From an uncultured Bacteroidota bacterium (GTDB taxonomy: Bacteria; Bacteroidota; Bacteroidia; Chitinophagales; Chitinophagaceae): a stretch of 64,000 nt of DNA. The translations under genes were made by a program, and so were the position numbers. The DNA lies in NCBI GenBank assembly GCA_903865435.1, contig CAIPJS010000020.1, positions 49,102-113,101 of the forward strand, given 5' to 3'. Position 1 is the first letter of the stretch, and every line of letters begins with the position of its first letter. The notes under the pieces are model-generated. The model was not told the DNA's origin, made no database searches, and saw only the letters and a list, made by a program, of their open reading frames with translations. Below are positions 9,305-19,416 of this stretch, one piece after another.

Positions 9305-9459
9305 TAGATAGATTTAACCAATACGCCCCTCTATTTTCAGGAGGCAGCCTTCTAAAATTAAATTTGGATTACTTCTTTTTGCTCATCAAAATAATACCCA
9401 TTTTCAACTTAAATCAATTAATTTGCAGCCTAATTTAGCACCTTAATTAATATACCTAT

Positions 9460-10497
9460 ATGGAGGAACAAAAACTTAAAAAACAAGCCAATATTCGTAA
9501 AGTAGTCATCAGCGTACTTTTGGTCGTTGCCCTTTATTTTGGGGGCAAAAAAGTGGTTTTTTCTATCACCCACGAAACCACCGATAATGCGCAAATCGAG
9601 ACTTCTATTGTACCAGTTTTAACTAGAATTGGGGGCTATGTAAAAAGCATTACGATAAAAGATTATGATTCTGTAAGCCAAAATCAATTGGTCGCAGAAA
9701 TTGATGATGCCGAATTGCAAATGCAGTTGGAAGAACAAAAAGCAGATTTGCAACAATCTTCTGCCGATGTATCCAATGCCAAAGCGCAATTAGACAATGC
9801 CATTTTATCTTTAAAGAATAATAAAGGGGTCATTGATTTAAGAACCATTAAACAAAAAAAATCGACCAACGATTTAACCCGCGATCAAAATTTATTTAAA
9901 GAGCAAGCCATTACAAAAAAACAATTGGAAGAAACCGAATTTCAGTTGTCTTCTGCCAATCAAGAGTTGAGCAATGCACAAACCGAATTGGCCACTGCTA
10001 ATAATAGAATTACGGTTTTAAAAGAAAATGTCAACAGAGCCCTGGCCTTGATTGATATGAAGAAAGCTAAAATCAAAGAGACAGAATTAAAATTATCTTA
10101 TACTAAAATTACCACGCCAAGTACTGGAAAAATTGGCAAGAAGAATATCAATATTGGACAGTTTGTACAAGCAGGCACGCCATTGTTTTCTATTGTGAAT
10201 GACAGCAGTTATTGGATTGTAGCTAATTTTAAAGAGAGCCAATTAGAAAGCTTACAAGAAGGTAAAAAAGTAAACATTCGAGTAGACGCTTATCCTGACC
10301 TAGCGGTAGAGGGAACCATACTTAGTTTAAGCGATGCAACTGGTGCAAAATTTTCTTTGTTGCCTCCAGATAATTCAAGTGGAAACTTTATCAAAGTCAC
10401 CCAAAGAATTCCTGTTAAAATAGCCATCAACAATCAAGCTGCTTTCAAAAATAAATTGAGAGCAGGGATGAGTGTATTTATCACCGTTGACAAATAG
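9460..10497 (+). CDS. HlyD/EmrA-family membrane fusion protein
   Basis: 345 residues. A single membrane anchor lies at about 15-33. A beta-barrel/lipoyl half-motif follows (about 45-85), then a long alpha-hairpin coiled coil (about 85-200), then the second lipoyl half (TPSTGKIGKKNINIGQFVQAGTP) and a C-terminal beta-barrel. It would bridge an inner-membrane transporter to an outer-membrane channel across the periplasm. The MFS gene starts 5 nt after its stop and TolC follows, so the three genes make one tripartite pump resembling EmrAB-TolC. Export substrates are unknown. Confidence 0.92.
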   Translation: MEEQKLKKQANIRKVVISVLLVVALYFGGKKVVFSITHETTDNAQIETSIVPVLTRIGGYVKSITIKDYDSVSQNQLVAEIDDAELQMQLEEQKADLQQSSADVSNAKAQLDNAILSLKNNKGVIDLRTIKQKKSTNDLTRDQNLFKEQAITKKQLEETEFQLSSANQELSNAQTELATANNRITVLKENVNRALALIDMKKAKIKETELKLSYTKITTPSTGKIGKKNINIGQFVQAGTPLFSIVNDSSYWIVANFKESQLESLQEGKKVNIRVDAYPDLAVEGTILSLSDATGAKFSLLPPDNSSGNFIKVTQRIPVKIAINNQAAFKNKLRAGMSVFITVDK

Positions 10498-10502
10498 TTT
10501 GA

Positions 10503-12077
10503 ATGGCAGCGCTTAAAGGTTTAGCAAGAACCATCATTGTAATTACTACTGTATCAGCTGCTATTATGGAGCTGATAGACACTTCTATTGTGAATGTTGC
10601 CTTAAACGATATTTCTGGAAGTTTGGGCGTGAGTATTGAAGATGTAAGTTGGGTGATTACTTCCTATGCGATTGCTAATGTGATCATCATTCCATTAACT
10701 GGTTTTTTGGCAGAATATTTTGGCCGTAAAAATTATTACATCGTGTCGATGATTATTTTTACAGCGGCCTCTTATTTATGTGGACAATCGGATAGTTTAA
10801 TTGAATTAATTATTTGGCGATTTGTCCAAGGAGTAGGTGGCGGTGCTTTGTTGTCTACTTCTCAAGCCATATTATTTGATGCTTTTGAGCCTAAAGACCG
10901 ACCTATTGCAGCAGGTTTATTTGGTATGGGTATTGTGTTAGGTCCAACATTGGGGCCCACATTAGGCGGTTGGATAATTGAGCACAACAGCTGGCCTTTG
11001 ATTTTCATGATCAATATTCCTATTGGAATTATAGCTACATTTTTATCCTTTACTTTCATTGATAAAAAAGTTGGGGAGGGCAAAGGCAAGGATGCCATTA
11101 AGATTGATTATACCGGTATTATGCTGCTCATGGCAGGCATTGGATGCTTGCAATACGTATTAGAAAGAGGAGAATCGGAAGAGTGGTTTAATAGTGAAAC
11201 TATACGCTACTGTTCTGGTATAGCTATCATTGGACTTGTCTCTTTTATCTTATATGAATTGAACATCAAACAACCGGCGGTGAATTTGCGGGTCCTAAAA
11301 AATCGAAACTTAGCTTTCACGACAATATTTACCTTTGTTGCAGGTTTTGGTTTGTTTACTTCGGTATTTGTGTATCCCGTATTGGTGCAAAGAATTATGG
11401 GCTATACGGCTTTTGAAACGGGTATTTCTTTATTGCCTCCCACATTAGCAGGGGTTATTTTATTCCCCATTATTGGAAAAGTAATGAGTAAAGGCGTATC
11501 TCCTATACCTTTTGTGATTGTAGGATTTAGTTTGTTTGCCGTCTATGCTTTTTATAGTGCCAACATGCCTTTGGATGCAGGCAAATGGGATTTTTTCTGG
11601 CCTTTATTAATTAGAGCTTTTGGAATTTCATTAAGTCAATTACCATTGATCAATCAAGCAGTAGTGGGCTTGGCCCCCAAGGATTATGCAGCTGGTATTT
11701 CATTGAATAATATGATACGTCAATTGGGTGGTGCTTTTGGTATTGCAATTGCCAACAATTATGTGGCTAAACAATATTTCCAGCATCGTACTAATTTAAT
11801 AGCACATATGCCTTCGGATGGAGCACAATGGCAGGAAAGGTTTTCGGCAGTTACACAAGGGATTGCCTCCAAAACCGGTGATTTGCCTGGCGCAACACAA
11901 AGGGCGTATAAAATGATTGATATGTCAGTGGATAGGCAGGCCTATTATTTATCTTATTTAGATACGTTTAGGTTGGTGGGTATTTTCTTTATCGTGGTGA
12001 TACCTCTTGTATTTTTTCTTAGAACAAATAAAAAAATGGACAAAGCTGCAGCAAAAGCTGCTGCAGAATCACATTAA
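10503..12077 (+). CDS. DHA2-family (EmrB-like, 14-TM) MFS drug exporter
   Basis: 524 residues with about 14 hydrophobic helices. The motifs of drug:H+ antiporter family 2 are visible: D26 with T27 in the first helix (MELIDTSIVNVAL), motif A after helix 2 (LAEYFGRKNYY), and motif C (GPTLGPTLGGWI) near residue 145. It sits between the HlyD protein and TolC in one operon, the usual order for EmrAB-type efflux. The C-terminus is alanine-rich and cytoplasmic. Confidence 0.93.
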   Translation: MAALKGLARTIIVITTVSAAIMELIDTSIVNVALNDISGSLGVSIEDVSWVITSYAIANVIIIPLTGFLAEYFGRKNYYIVSMIIFTAASYLCGQSDSLIELIIWRFVQGVGGGALLSTSQAILFDAFEPKDRPIAAGLFGMGIVLGPTLGPTLGGWIIEHNSWPLIFMINIPIGIIATFLSFTFIDKKVGEGKGKDAIKIDYTGIMLLMAGIGCLQYVLERGESEEWFNSETIRYCSGIAIIGLVSFILYELNIKQPAVNLRVLKNRNLAFTTIFTFVAGFGLFTSVFVYPVLVQRIMGYTAFETGISLLPPTLAGVILFPIIGKVMSKGVSPIPFVIVGFSLFAVYAFYSANMPLDAGKWDFFWPLLIRAFGISLSQLPLINQAVVGLAPKDYAAGISLNNMIRQLGGAFGIAIANNYVAKQYFQHRTNLIAHMPSDGAQWQERFSAVTQGIASKTGDLPGATQRAYKMIDMSVDRQAYYLSYLDTFRLVGIFFIVVIPLVFFLRTNKKMDKAAAKAAAESH

Positions 12078-12113
12078 TATAGTGCGTTGATAAACTTTTA
12101 AAGTAAACGAGTT

Positions 12114-13397
12114 ATGAAAAAAATAATACTATTGTTGTTGGTAATATCCCAATATTCCAATGTGCATGCCCAAAATTTAATCAATGGGGAGCTTAAAAAT
12201 TTATTAAATCAATCCTTGACTTATTTTCCTAAAGTAAAGCAAGTGCAACAAACGGTTCAACTAGCCGAAGATAAATTGGCTTTGAGTGAATTAAATAAAT
12301 ATCCAGAAATTACTGTTGATGCAAGCTATGCTTATATGCAACCCAAAATTGAAGTGCCCTTTGGTGACAAAACTTTTCAGTTTGCGCCAGAGCACAATAT
12401 TTCTGGGGCATTGAATGGTTCATATACCTTGTTTGATTTTGGTCGTTTACAATCCAATATTGAAAAAGCAAAATTAGAACTGCAAACTTCAAAACATGTT
12501 GCTGAGGAATTAAAGCACAGTTTGTTTTCTCAAGTAAGCCAATTGTATTATCAAATCATTTATGCAAAAAAGGCTATTGAAATACAAAATCAAGTTATTC
12601 AATTGTTGGCCGAAAATAAATCAGTGGTGGAGTCGCAATTAAAAAATGGCAATGCCATCCAATTGGATTTATTAACCATTCAGTCAAAAATAGACAATGA
12701 GACCAATCGTAAAATAGATGTTGAAACGAATTTGCAGAAGCTTTTAAATTTATTGAAATATGCTACAGGTGTAAGCGATATACAAGAAGGTAAATTAGCC
12801 ATTGCACTGAAAAATTATACACTTGATGAAGCCATGCAAATGGCCATTCAACACAATCCAAGCTTGGCAGTGGCTAAGGACAAGGTAAATGTTGCCAAAG
12901 CAGAAGTTGCCATTTCAAAATTAAATGAGCTTCCAATTGTAGGGATGAAAGCAGGTGTGGGCTCAAGAAATGGCTATTTGCCACAGATCAATGACCCTCG
13001 TTTTAATTACAATGCAGGCGTAGGCTTATCGATACCCTTATTCAATGGTGGTAGAACAAAGCAACAGGTTAAAATTCAAGAAAGGGCGGTAGCCTTAAAT
13101 GAAACGAGCGTGGTCATGCAATTGCATGATTTTGAAAAAGACATTCAAGCAGCTTTAATTGATATTAAAAGCAATGAAAGCAGAATAAAAAATGCAGCTT
13201 CTCAAATTGAGCAAGCTGCATTGGCACAAAAATTAAGTGTAAGTAAATTAAAAAATGGTACCACAACACCTATCGAGATTACTTCCACCAATGCCGATTA
13301 TCAAAGAGCTTTATTGAATCAATTGCAATATCAATATCAGCTATGTAATGCGCAACTGGAATTGGTTAAATTAATGGGTGTTGAATTGGTCGATTAA
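12114..13397 (+). CDS. TolC-family outer-membrane efflux channel
   Basis: 427 residues with a signal peptide ending in VHAQ. It shows the internally repeated TolC pattern: two halves, each with long coiled-coil helices and short barrel strands, for example IPLFNGGRTKQQV, where the family typically has P-L-F-x-G-G-R/G. It is the third gene of the HlyD-MFS-TolC operon and completes the tripartite exporter. The last codons overlap the stop of the convergent NIPSNAP gene by 4 nt. Confidence 0.93.
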   Translation: MKKIILLLLVISQYSNVHAQNLINGELKNLLNQSLTYFPKVKQVQQTVQLAEDKLALSELNKYPEITVDASYAYMQPKIEVPFGDKTFQFAPEHNISGALNGSYTLFDFGRLQSNIEKAKLELQTSKHVAEELKHSLFSQVSQLYYQIIYAKKAIEIQNQVIQLLAENKSVVESQLKNGNAIQLDLLTIQSKIDNETNRKIDVETNLQKLLNLLKYATGVSDIQEGKLAIALKNYTLDEAMQMAIQHNPSLAVAKDKVNVAKAEVAISKLNELPIVGMKAGVGSRNGYLPQINDPRFNYNAGVGLSIPLFNGGRTKQQVKIQERAVALNETSVVMQLHDFEKDIQAALIDIKSNESRIKNAASQIEQAALAQKLSVSKLKNGTTTPIEITSTNADYQRALLNQLQYQYQLCNAQLELVKLMGVELVD

Positions 13398-14176
13398 AAA
13401 TCGGCATAATCACGTGCACTCATTAATATTGTTTCATTTCTATTAACCGATTTTAAATATTCTGGAGCAGCAGATATTTTTTTCCATACTGGATCTTGTC
13501 CAAAAGCTTTCCAATGAGCATTGCGGTCGTCCATATTGTTAAAGCTGGTCATGTATATTAAGTTGGGCATTCTACTACCTGCAATTACTTTAGAATAAAA
13601 AATAGCATTAAAATTGAGCCGCTCAAAAAGAGGTACTTCTCCACCTTCATTAAACATATGTACTTTTCTTAAATGTAAGTCTTCTGTTGCACTTTCATAA
13701 CTTCTATATTCGTATACACGATTGTTTGATTTAGTCAAATTTGACTTAGTAACATAGTTAGGTTGAAATTTAAAAGCTCTTGTTAAAATCTTTTCAATTC
13801 TATTGTAAGGCAAACTGCTGTCTGCGTTTTCTAGATGAATCACTGGATCATTGCCCATCGGATCTATTTTTTCAATCTTTTGATCCAATGCATCTAATGC
13901 ATCAATTGATTTTAATGGAATCCAAACAAACAAACGCTTATCAACGGCAGTATCATTTTCTAAAGGTGCAAAAACACCTACTTTGGCAATTCCATTTTGA
14001 TGTAAATAGGGGAGGTAAGTGTTTTTTAAATAAGTATCAATGTTGGCAATCTGACTTAGATTAGAACAATGGTACACTTGAATTAAATAATAATCACGGG
14101 CTGCTTCTTTTGGAGCTGTAGCAAAACTTGTCAATAATATAAATGAACAAGCAATACTGAGTAGTAATTTTTTCAT
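13394..14176 (-). CDS. Exported NIPSNAP-family protein
   Basis: 260 residues with a signal peptide of about 20 residues. It contains two ferredoxin-like alpha/beta NIPSNAP repeats: one at about 28-110 (YYLIQVYHC start) and one at about 150-255 (RVYEYRSY start, HWKAFGQDPVWKKI near the end). The ending W-x-x-F-x-x-D-P-x-W is characteristic. The function of bacterial NIPSNAP proteins is unknown. It is convergent with TolC with a 4-nt overlap. Confidence 0.85.
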   Translation of the reverse strand: MKKLLLSIACSFILLTSFATAPKEAARDYYLIQVYHCSNLSQIANIDTYLKNTYLPYLHQNGIAKVGVFAPLENDTAVDKRLFVWIPLKSIDALDALDQKIEKIDPMGNDPVIHLENADSSLPYNRIEKILTRAFKFQPNYVTKSNLTKSNNRVYEYRSYESATEDLHLRKVHMFNEGGEVPLFERLNFNAIFYSKVIAGSRMPNLIYMTSFNNMDDRNAHWKAFGQDPVWKKISAAPEYLKSVNRNETILMSARDYADF

Positions 14177-14275
14177 ATTGGCTATTGGTTTGAAATTTGA
14201 GTATTTTCAAAATTAGTGCTTAAGTAGCTTAAATAGCTGCTTCATAGGTATTTTTTGTTCAAATCTAATGGATAG

Positions 14276-14293
14276 ATTATATTTAAATATAAT
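14276..14293. repeat. 18-bp perfect palindrome just before the sugar permease start
   Basis: ATTATATTTAAATATAAT is identical to its reverse complement and ends 3 nt before the ATG at 14297. It consists only of A and T, so chance is a real possibility. It could act as an operator or fold over the ribosome-binding region. Confidence 0.3.
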
Positions 14294-14296
14294 TTA

Positions 14297-15547
14297 ATGA
14301 CCATGCAAAAAGCAAAAACAGACATCATTCCATTTGTATTAATTACTTGCTTGTTTTTTTTATGGGGCTTTGCCAATAATTTAGTTCCCATATTGATTCC
14401 TCATTTGAAAAAATCGTTTACGCTAACTACCACACAATCTACTTTAGTTGATTCATCGGTTTATATTGCTTATTTCTTTATGGCATTGCCAGCAGGGTTG
14501 ATTATGAAGAAGTTTGGCTATAAAATGGGCATTATTATTGGATTATTGTTGTTTGCCATGGGTGCTTTTTTGTTTGTGCCTGCTGCCAATAATCAATCCT
14601 ATGTTTATTTTTTGTTTGCTTCATTTGTCATTGCATGTGGCCTTACTATATTGGAAACAGCAGCCAATCCCTATGCATCAGCCTTAGGAGATCCAGCCTC
14701 TTCTACCCAACGTTTAAATTTGGCGCAATCTTTTAATGGGCTTGCAGCTTTTTTAGCACCACTCATAGGGGCTAAAGTGATCTTTACAAAAGGAAATTCA
14801 GTAGATACCTTGAATGCCATGTCGGCCTCGGTAAGACAAGCTGCCTTGGCATCGGAAGCCAATACAGTCAAAACACCTTATACCCTATTGGCTGTTGTAT
14901 TGTTAATTATTGCCTTTTTATTTTATCTAGTAAAATTGCCAGATATCAGGTCAAAAAATACAGCTTCTAATAAAGCTACTGTCTTAGGAACTTTTAATCA
15001 TCGTCATTTAAGATGGGCAGTAATTACTCAATTCTTTTATGTAGGTGCGCAGGTGTGCGTACTAAGTTTATTTATTTTATTTGCTACCGAATCTGCAGGT
15101 ATCAATCAATTTGAAGCAGCTAAGTTTTTAAGCTTTGGTACACTTGCATTTTTAATAGGACGATTTACAGGTACTTTTTTTATGAACTATATTACTCCTA
15201 ATAAATTATTAACTGCATATGGTATTATTGCTGCTTCTTTATGTTTTGTAGCAATGATTACCCATGGCATGGTGACAATTTATGCACTCATATGCATTTG
15301 TTTTTTTATGTCCATTATGTTCCCTACCATTTTTTCTTTAGGCATTAAGCAATTGGGCACGGATACCGAAATGGGTAGTAGCTTAATTATCATGGCCATT
15401 GCAGGCGGGGCTGTATTGCCACGTATTTTTGGAATTATAAGCGATGCTACTGGCAATATTCAAATGGGTTATATTGTCCCATTGATTGCCTTTTTAGTAG
15501 TCACTTATTTTGGATGGAAGGGGAGTATCGTAAAAGAAATATCCTAA
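14297..15547 (+). CDS. FucP-family sugar MFS permease
   Basis: 416 residues with twelve hydrophobic helices. The N-terminal FFLWGFANNLVPILIPHLK stretch is the signature of the fucose:H+ symporter (FHS) branch, as is ETAANPYASALGD around residue 120. Proton-coupled uptake of fucose, glucose, galactose or an amino-sugar is the family role; the sugar cannot be named from sequence. An alternative ATG lies two codons in (14303). The gene is monocistronic, with a small AT-rich hairpin (CTTATT/AATAAG) between it and the convergent amidohydrolase. Confidence 0.92.
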   Translation: MTMQKAKTDIIPFVLITCLFFLWGFANNLVPILIPHLKKSFTLTTTQSTLVDSSVYIAYFFMALPAGLIMKKFGYKMGIIIGLLLFAMGAFLFVPAANNQSYVYFLFASFVIACGLTILETAANPYASALGDPASSTQRLNLAQSFNGLAAFLAPLIGAKVIFTKGNSVDTLNAMSASVRQAALASEANTVKTPYTLLAVVLLIIAFLFYLVKLPDIRSKNTASNKATVLGTFNHRHLRWAVITQFFYVGAQVCVLSLFILFATESAGINQFEAAKFLSFGTLAFLIGRFTGTFFMNYITPNKLLTAYGIIAASLCFVAMITHGMVTIYALICICFFMSIMFPTIFSLGIKQLGTDTEMGSSLIIMAIAGGAVLPRIFGIISDATGNIQMGYIVPLIAFLVVTYFGWKGSIVKEIS

Positions 15548-15600
15548 AAAAATTTAGAAAAAGTAGCTTATTAAAATAAGTCAACCAATCCTATGCTTTT

Positions 15601-16872
15601 TTAATGCTTGTATACTTTACCATCTTTCATTACAAAGTCAACATTTTGTAATGCACTGATGTCTTTTGTTGGATCTTTTTTCAAGGCAATGATGTCAGCA
15701 AAACTGCCTTCTTTTATTTCTCCTATTTTACCTTGCATGCCTAAAAGTTCTGCTGCAGTAGTGGTAGCAGTTTGAATGGCTTGAGCTGCGCTCAATCCCC
15801 ATTCTACAAAATAAGTAAAGTCTTTGGCTTGAGGTAAATTCCAATCATAGCCACCGATGTCGGTTCCATAAGCCAATTTCACACCCATCTTGATGGCTTT
15901 TTTAAAGGTAGCTTGAATAGATTGTTGAAAATATAAATTAATAGGGCTTCCTAATTTTGCTCTTCCTTCAGCAACAAATTCATTCACAAATAATGTAGGG
16001 CACCAATAAATTCCTTTATCTGCCATTACACGCATACATTCTTCATCCATGCCACTTCCATGTTCAATACTTGAAGCGCCTGCATTAATTGCCGCTAGTA
16101 TACCATCCCGGGTCATTGCATGTGCTGCCATTTTTTTTCTACTTGTAATGGTTTCCTCTCCAATGGCTTTAATTTCTTCTGTAGTAAAATTGGGAATAGA
16201 TCTAAAAGAGCCATCTGCTAAACGATAATAGCCACGGTCTGCATAAATTTTAATCCAATCTGCACCTTGTTCAATTTGTTGTCTTACTGCTCTTCTGGCT
16301 TCGTCCGCACCCGTAATTTCAATTACCCCTTTTGGGAAATGTAATTCCCAGGCATAATCGGATGCTTTTAAAGGATAATGGCCAGTGGTATTCATGGCTA
16401 AAGTAGAAACAATCATTCTGGGTCCACTTATCAAGCCTTTATTGATGGCTTTTTTAAGATCTACATCTGCAAAGCCAGCACCTTCTGTACCCAAATCACG
16501 AATGGTGGTAAAGCCATTCATCAATGCTTTCTCTGCACTTTTAGTAGCTCTGATGGTTCTATAAGGAATGGATTCCTTTAAAACTTGTACATCATAATCC
16601 TCGGAAGTAATGTCACCTTGTAAAAGAACATGTGTATGACAATCAATCATACCAGGCATTACAAAATAATTACTTAAATCTATGATAGAGTCGGCAGCCA
16701 CAGCGCTTGCAGTTATAGAAACTACTTGATTGCCTTTAATAAGGACATTTTGTTTTTCTGAAACAATACCTGTTTTACTATCTAACAATTTTCCACACTT
16801 AATTAAAATAGTTTTTTGTGCAGATAGATTCAAACAAGCAATAAGTCCTATTGTAAAAATTAAATAACGCAT
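15601..16872 (-). CDS. Secreted metal-dependent amidohydrolase (imidazolonepropionase/prolidase-like)
   Basis: 423 residues with a signal peptide ending in LSAQ. It has the amidohydrolase TIM-barrel metal site: H79-x-H81 in DCHTH, a Lys in WIKIYADRG that may be the carbamylated bridging residue, His in AAHAM, His in IEHGSG and Asp in YGTDIGG. This set is typical of the branch annotated as Xaa-Pro dipeptidase or imidazolonepropionase-like. Substrate is unknown. It lies 65 nt downstream of the BD-FAE-like esterase and may share its transcript with the M20 peptidase. Confidence 0.88.
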   Translation of the reverse strand: MRYLIFTIGLIACLNLSAQKTILIKCGKLLDSKTGIVSEKQNVLIKGNQVVSITASAVAADSIIDLSNYFVMPGMIDCHTHVLLQGDITSEDYDVQVLKESIPYRTIRATKSAEKALMNGFTTIRDLGTEGAGFADVDLKKAINKGLISGPRMIVSTLAMNTTGHYPLKASDYAWELHFPKGVIEITGADEARRAVRQQIEQGADWIKIYADRGYYRLADGSFRSIPNFTTEEIKAIGEETITSRKKMAAHAMTRDGILAAINAGASSIEHGSGMDEECMRVMADKGIYWCPTLFVNEFVAEGRAKLGSPINLYFQQSIQATFKKAIKMGVKLAYGTDIGGYDWNLPQAKDFTYFVEWGLSAAQAIQTATTTAAELLGMQGKIGEIKEGSFADIIALKKDPTKDISALQNVDFVMKDGKVYKH

Positions 16873-16937
16873 GGTATGTATTTTAAATTTTAATTTTCAT
16901 CTTTTATTGAAAAGAGATGGGTATATAATATTACAAT

Positions 16938-17855
16938 TTAATTAAGAATTTGTTGCTTTTGCAACCAAGTTTTTAATAAACTAGGCCAATATATTTCACT
17001 GGTCGCATTTTTCATTCCAAAACCATGCCCCCCTTTTTCATATAAGTATAGCTCAGCAGGTACTTTGTTCATTTGCAATTGCTGTAGATAAATAGTTGAA
17101 TTGGCGACCGGAACGACGCCATCATCTTTGGCGTGCACTAAAAAAGCAGGTGGTGAAAATTGATTGATGTGTTCTTCGTTGCTAAAATAATGAATGGCTT
17201 CTTCACTCATTTCTGGACCAATCAGATTGTCCCTAGAGCCCTTATGTCCAAAACTATTAAAACTAATTACGGGGTAGATTAGGATTTGAAAATCGGGTCT
17301 TAATGAAATATTTTCTAGGTTCTTGATTTTAACATCCTCGTAATGTGTAGCTAAACTACTAGCCAAATGTCCGCCTGCGGAGAATCCCATAATGCCAATA
17401 TTTTTTGCATCAATACCCCAGTCGGCTGCATGTAAACGGCATAAGTAAATGGCTTGTTGTGCATCTTGCAATGGGGCAATGGTTTTATCTATTTGGTTGG
17501 CAGCATTAGGGATGCGGTATTTTAAAACCAATGCATTGATGCCAATACTGTTAAAAAATACAGCTACATCTGATCCTTCATGGCTCGCAGCCAATATGCT
17601 ATAACCTCCACCTGGACATATGATCACACAAGGCCTTTTTGCATTGTCATCCTTGACTCTATAATATTGATACGCAGGCTCAGAAACTTTTTCAATTCTT
17701 AAGATGCCATCTCTAACGGTAAAAGCTTCTTTGTTCTCTTGCGGTATAGCGTTGGGAACAGTTGTGTATAATGGCTGGAATTGTGCCATAGTTGTTGTGA
17801 ATTTTACAAGGGTCAATAAAATAAAAAAGCCAGTGCCTATAATTTTACTTTTCAT
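16938..17855 (-). CDS. Secreted alpha/beta-hydrolase (BD-FAE / acetylxylan-esterase-like)
   Basis: 305 residues with an N-terminal hydrophobic signal ending near TMAQ. The oxyanion strand PGGGYS, nucleophile motif GFSAGG, Asp in VHAKDDGVVP and His in KGGHGFG form a complete triad. This is the pattern of the esterase family often annotated as BD-FAE or acetylxylan-like carbohydrate esterase. It begins 6 nt after the M20 peptidase stop, so the two are in one operon. Confidence 0.88.
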   Translation of the reverse strand: MKSKIIGTGFFILLTLVKFTTTMAQFQPLYTTVPNAIPQENKEAFTVRDGILRIEKVSEPAYQYYRVKDDNAKRPCVIICPGGGYSILAASHEGSDVAVFFNSIGINALVLKYRIPNAANQIDKTIAPLQDAQQAIYLCRLHAADWGIDAKNIGIMGFSAGGHLASSLATHYEDVKIKNLENISLRPDFQILIYPVISFNSFGHKGSRDNLIGPEMSEEAIHYFSNEEHINQFSPPAFLVHAKDDGVVPVANSTIYLQQLQMNKVPAELYLYEKGGHGFGMKNATSEIYWPSLLKTWLQKQQILN

Positions 17856-17861
17856 ATAAAT

Positions 17862-19304
17862 TTATTTTGAACCTTGAATTAATAAAGTATAAAAGTTAAT
17901 ACATTTTTGATAATCAGTCATCAACAAACGCTCATCAATCCCGTGGTAACCTTTAGCATTGGTAATAGGTGTGAAATTGATTACGCCGTCGCTTACCTCT
18001 CTATAATTTCTAGAATCGGAAGCGCCCACCATCAACATAGGCGCAACAATTACATCCTCTACCACCGAATAGATTGCTTTCTCCACTCTTTTAAAGGCTT
18101 TGCTATGGATATCGGTAGTAGGAGAAGGCAGGGTACTGTAATTGTGGTAGTAGGTAATTTTGATATTGGTATCTTTCACCGCTTTCTCTACAAAATTATA
18201 TACATCTTTTTGCGTTTCACCCGGCAAGATTCTGCTATTGACATAAGCCGTTGCAAAAGTGGGAATTACATTGTCTCTAACGCCACTATTCACAATAGTA
18301 GGCACAATAGTGGTTCTCACCAAAGCATTACTGGTGGGGGCTTCTGATAAATTATTCAATACTTGTTTTTCAAAAAGCCACATATTGGACAATTCCACTT
18401 TTTTAATAAAGTTTTCTGTATACCCACTTACTCTATCTAAATAAGCACTTATAGGGGGTGTTAATTTCGCAGGCATTTGCTTTTTTCTTAATTTATACAA
18501 GCCCTTACTTAAAATATCAATCGCTGTACTTTGTGCTGGTATAGAAGAATGGCCGCCTGCTTTTTGGGCAGTTAAAATTAAGGTAACATATCCTTTTTCT
18601 CCTACACCAATGGAAGCGATGGGTCTTTTAACATCTTTCATCTCTTCGGTTGAAATTTCGCCACCCTCATCTACAACAATATCAAATCTTTTATTTTTAG
18701 ATTTAAAATATTTCACTACAGCCGTTGCACCATTGCCACTTGATTCTTCATCAGCACCAAAGCACAATAAAATAGTTTGCTTGGGTTGAAAACCTTTGGC
18801 CAATTGCAGTTCGGCAGCTTCTAAAATACTAATCATACTTGATTTGTCATCCAGTGCCCCTCTTCCCCAAATATAACCGTCTTTAATTTCTCCTCCATAG
18901 GGAACTGCATGCCAAAGTTTTACGGCAGAAGCTTCAACAGGAACCACATCATAATGCGCCATCAATACCATCGGCAAGATGCTGGTATCGTTTCCCTTCC
19001 ACTCATAGACGTAATTAAAACTATCAATAACGGTTCTTGGTAAATTTTTATGTACTAAGGGATAGGACTTTTCTAAAAATTTTCGATATGCAAAAAAAGT
19101 AGCTGTGTCAAATTCATAAGCATCATTAGGTGTTTCAGTTTTTATTTGAATGGCCTGACTCATATGTGCAATGGCTTCTTTTGTCAATGGTTCCAAAATA
19201 TTACTTTTCTGATGCGCACCAGGTGCATTCGTCCATGTTTTAACTAAAACGATTGCAACAAGAATGATTAATAATGCGCCAAGGAGTACAGTAAATTTTT
19301 TCAT
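17862..19304 (-). CDS. Membrane-anchored M20-family peptidase (PM20D1-like)
   Basis: 480 residues. One N-terminal membrane helix (about 4-24) would anchor it on the periplasmic side. The dinuclear zinc site of M20 enzymes is present: MAHYDVVP, then WGRGALDDK and GADEESSG, followed by the dimerisation domain (about 230-360). It resembles PM20D1/carboxypeptidase-S proteins, which hydrolyse N-acyl amino acids or dipeptides. It leads the operon with the esterase at 16938 and possibly the amidohydrolase. Confidence 0.92.
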   Translation of the reverse strand: MKKFTVLLGALLIILVAIVLVKTWTNAPGAHQKSNILEPLTKEAIAHMSQAIQIKTETPNDAYEFDTATFFAYRKFLEKSYPLVHKNLPRTVIDSFNYVYEWKGNDTSILPMVLMAHYDVVPVEASAVKLWHAVPYGGEIKDGYIWGRGALDDKSSMISILEAAELQLAKGFQPKQTILLCFGADEESSGNGATAVVKYFKSKNKRFDIVVDEGGEISTEEMKDVKRPIASIGVGEKGYVTLILTAQKAGGHSSIPAQSTAIDILSKGLYKLRKKQMPAKLTPPISAYLDRVSGYTENFIKKVELSNMWLFEKQVLNNLSEAPTSNALVRTTIVPTIVNSGVRDNVIPTFATAYVNSRILPGETQKDVYNFVEKAVKDTNIKITYYHNYSTLPSPTTDIHSKAFKRVEKAIYSVVEDVIVAPMLMVGASDSRNYREVSDGVINFTPITNAKGYHGIDERLLMTDYQKCINFYTLLIQGSK

Positions 19305-19352
19305 AAATAGGACTTTAAATTATACCATGTAATATACGAAAACTAAGCTATA

Positions 19353-19395
19353 AAATAAAAGCGCCCCAAGCTTTTGACTAAGGGCGCTTTTATTT
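19353..19395 (-). terminator. Strong hairpin terminator after the sigma/anti-sigma/Spy operon
   Basis: A 14-bp perfect stem (19353-19366 with 19382-19395, core AAAAGCGCCC/GGGCGCTTTT) with a 15-nt loop and T-runs on both sides. It lies 22 nt beyond the stop of the gene at 19417 and upstream of the M20 gene, so it separates these two minus-strand units. Confidence 0.85.
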
Positions 19396-19416
19396 ATAAA
19401 GTAAATTAAGGAGTGA

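Noticed and set aside
17907..18347. 146-codon open frame on the plus strand
   Set aside because: It is antisense to the M20 peptidase, has no recognisable domain and follows the codon structure of the opposite strand.
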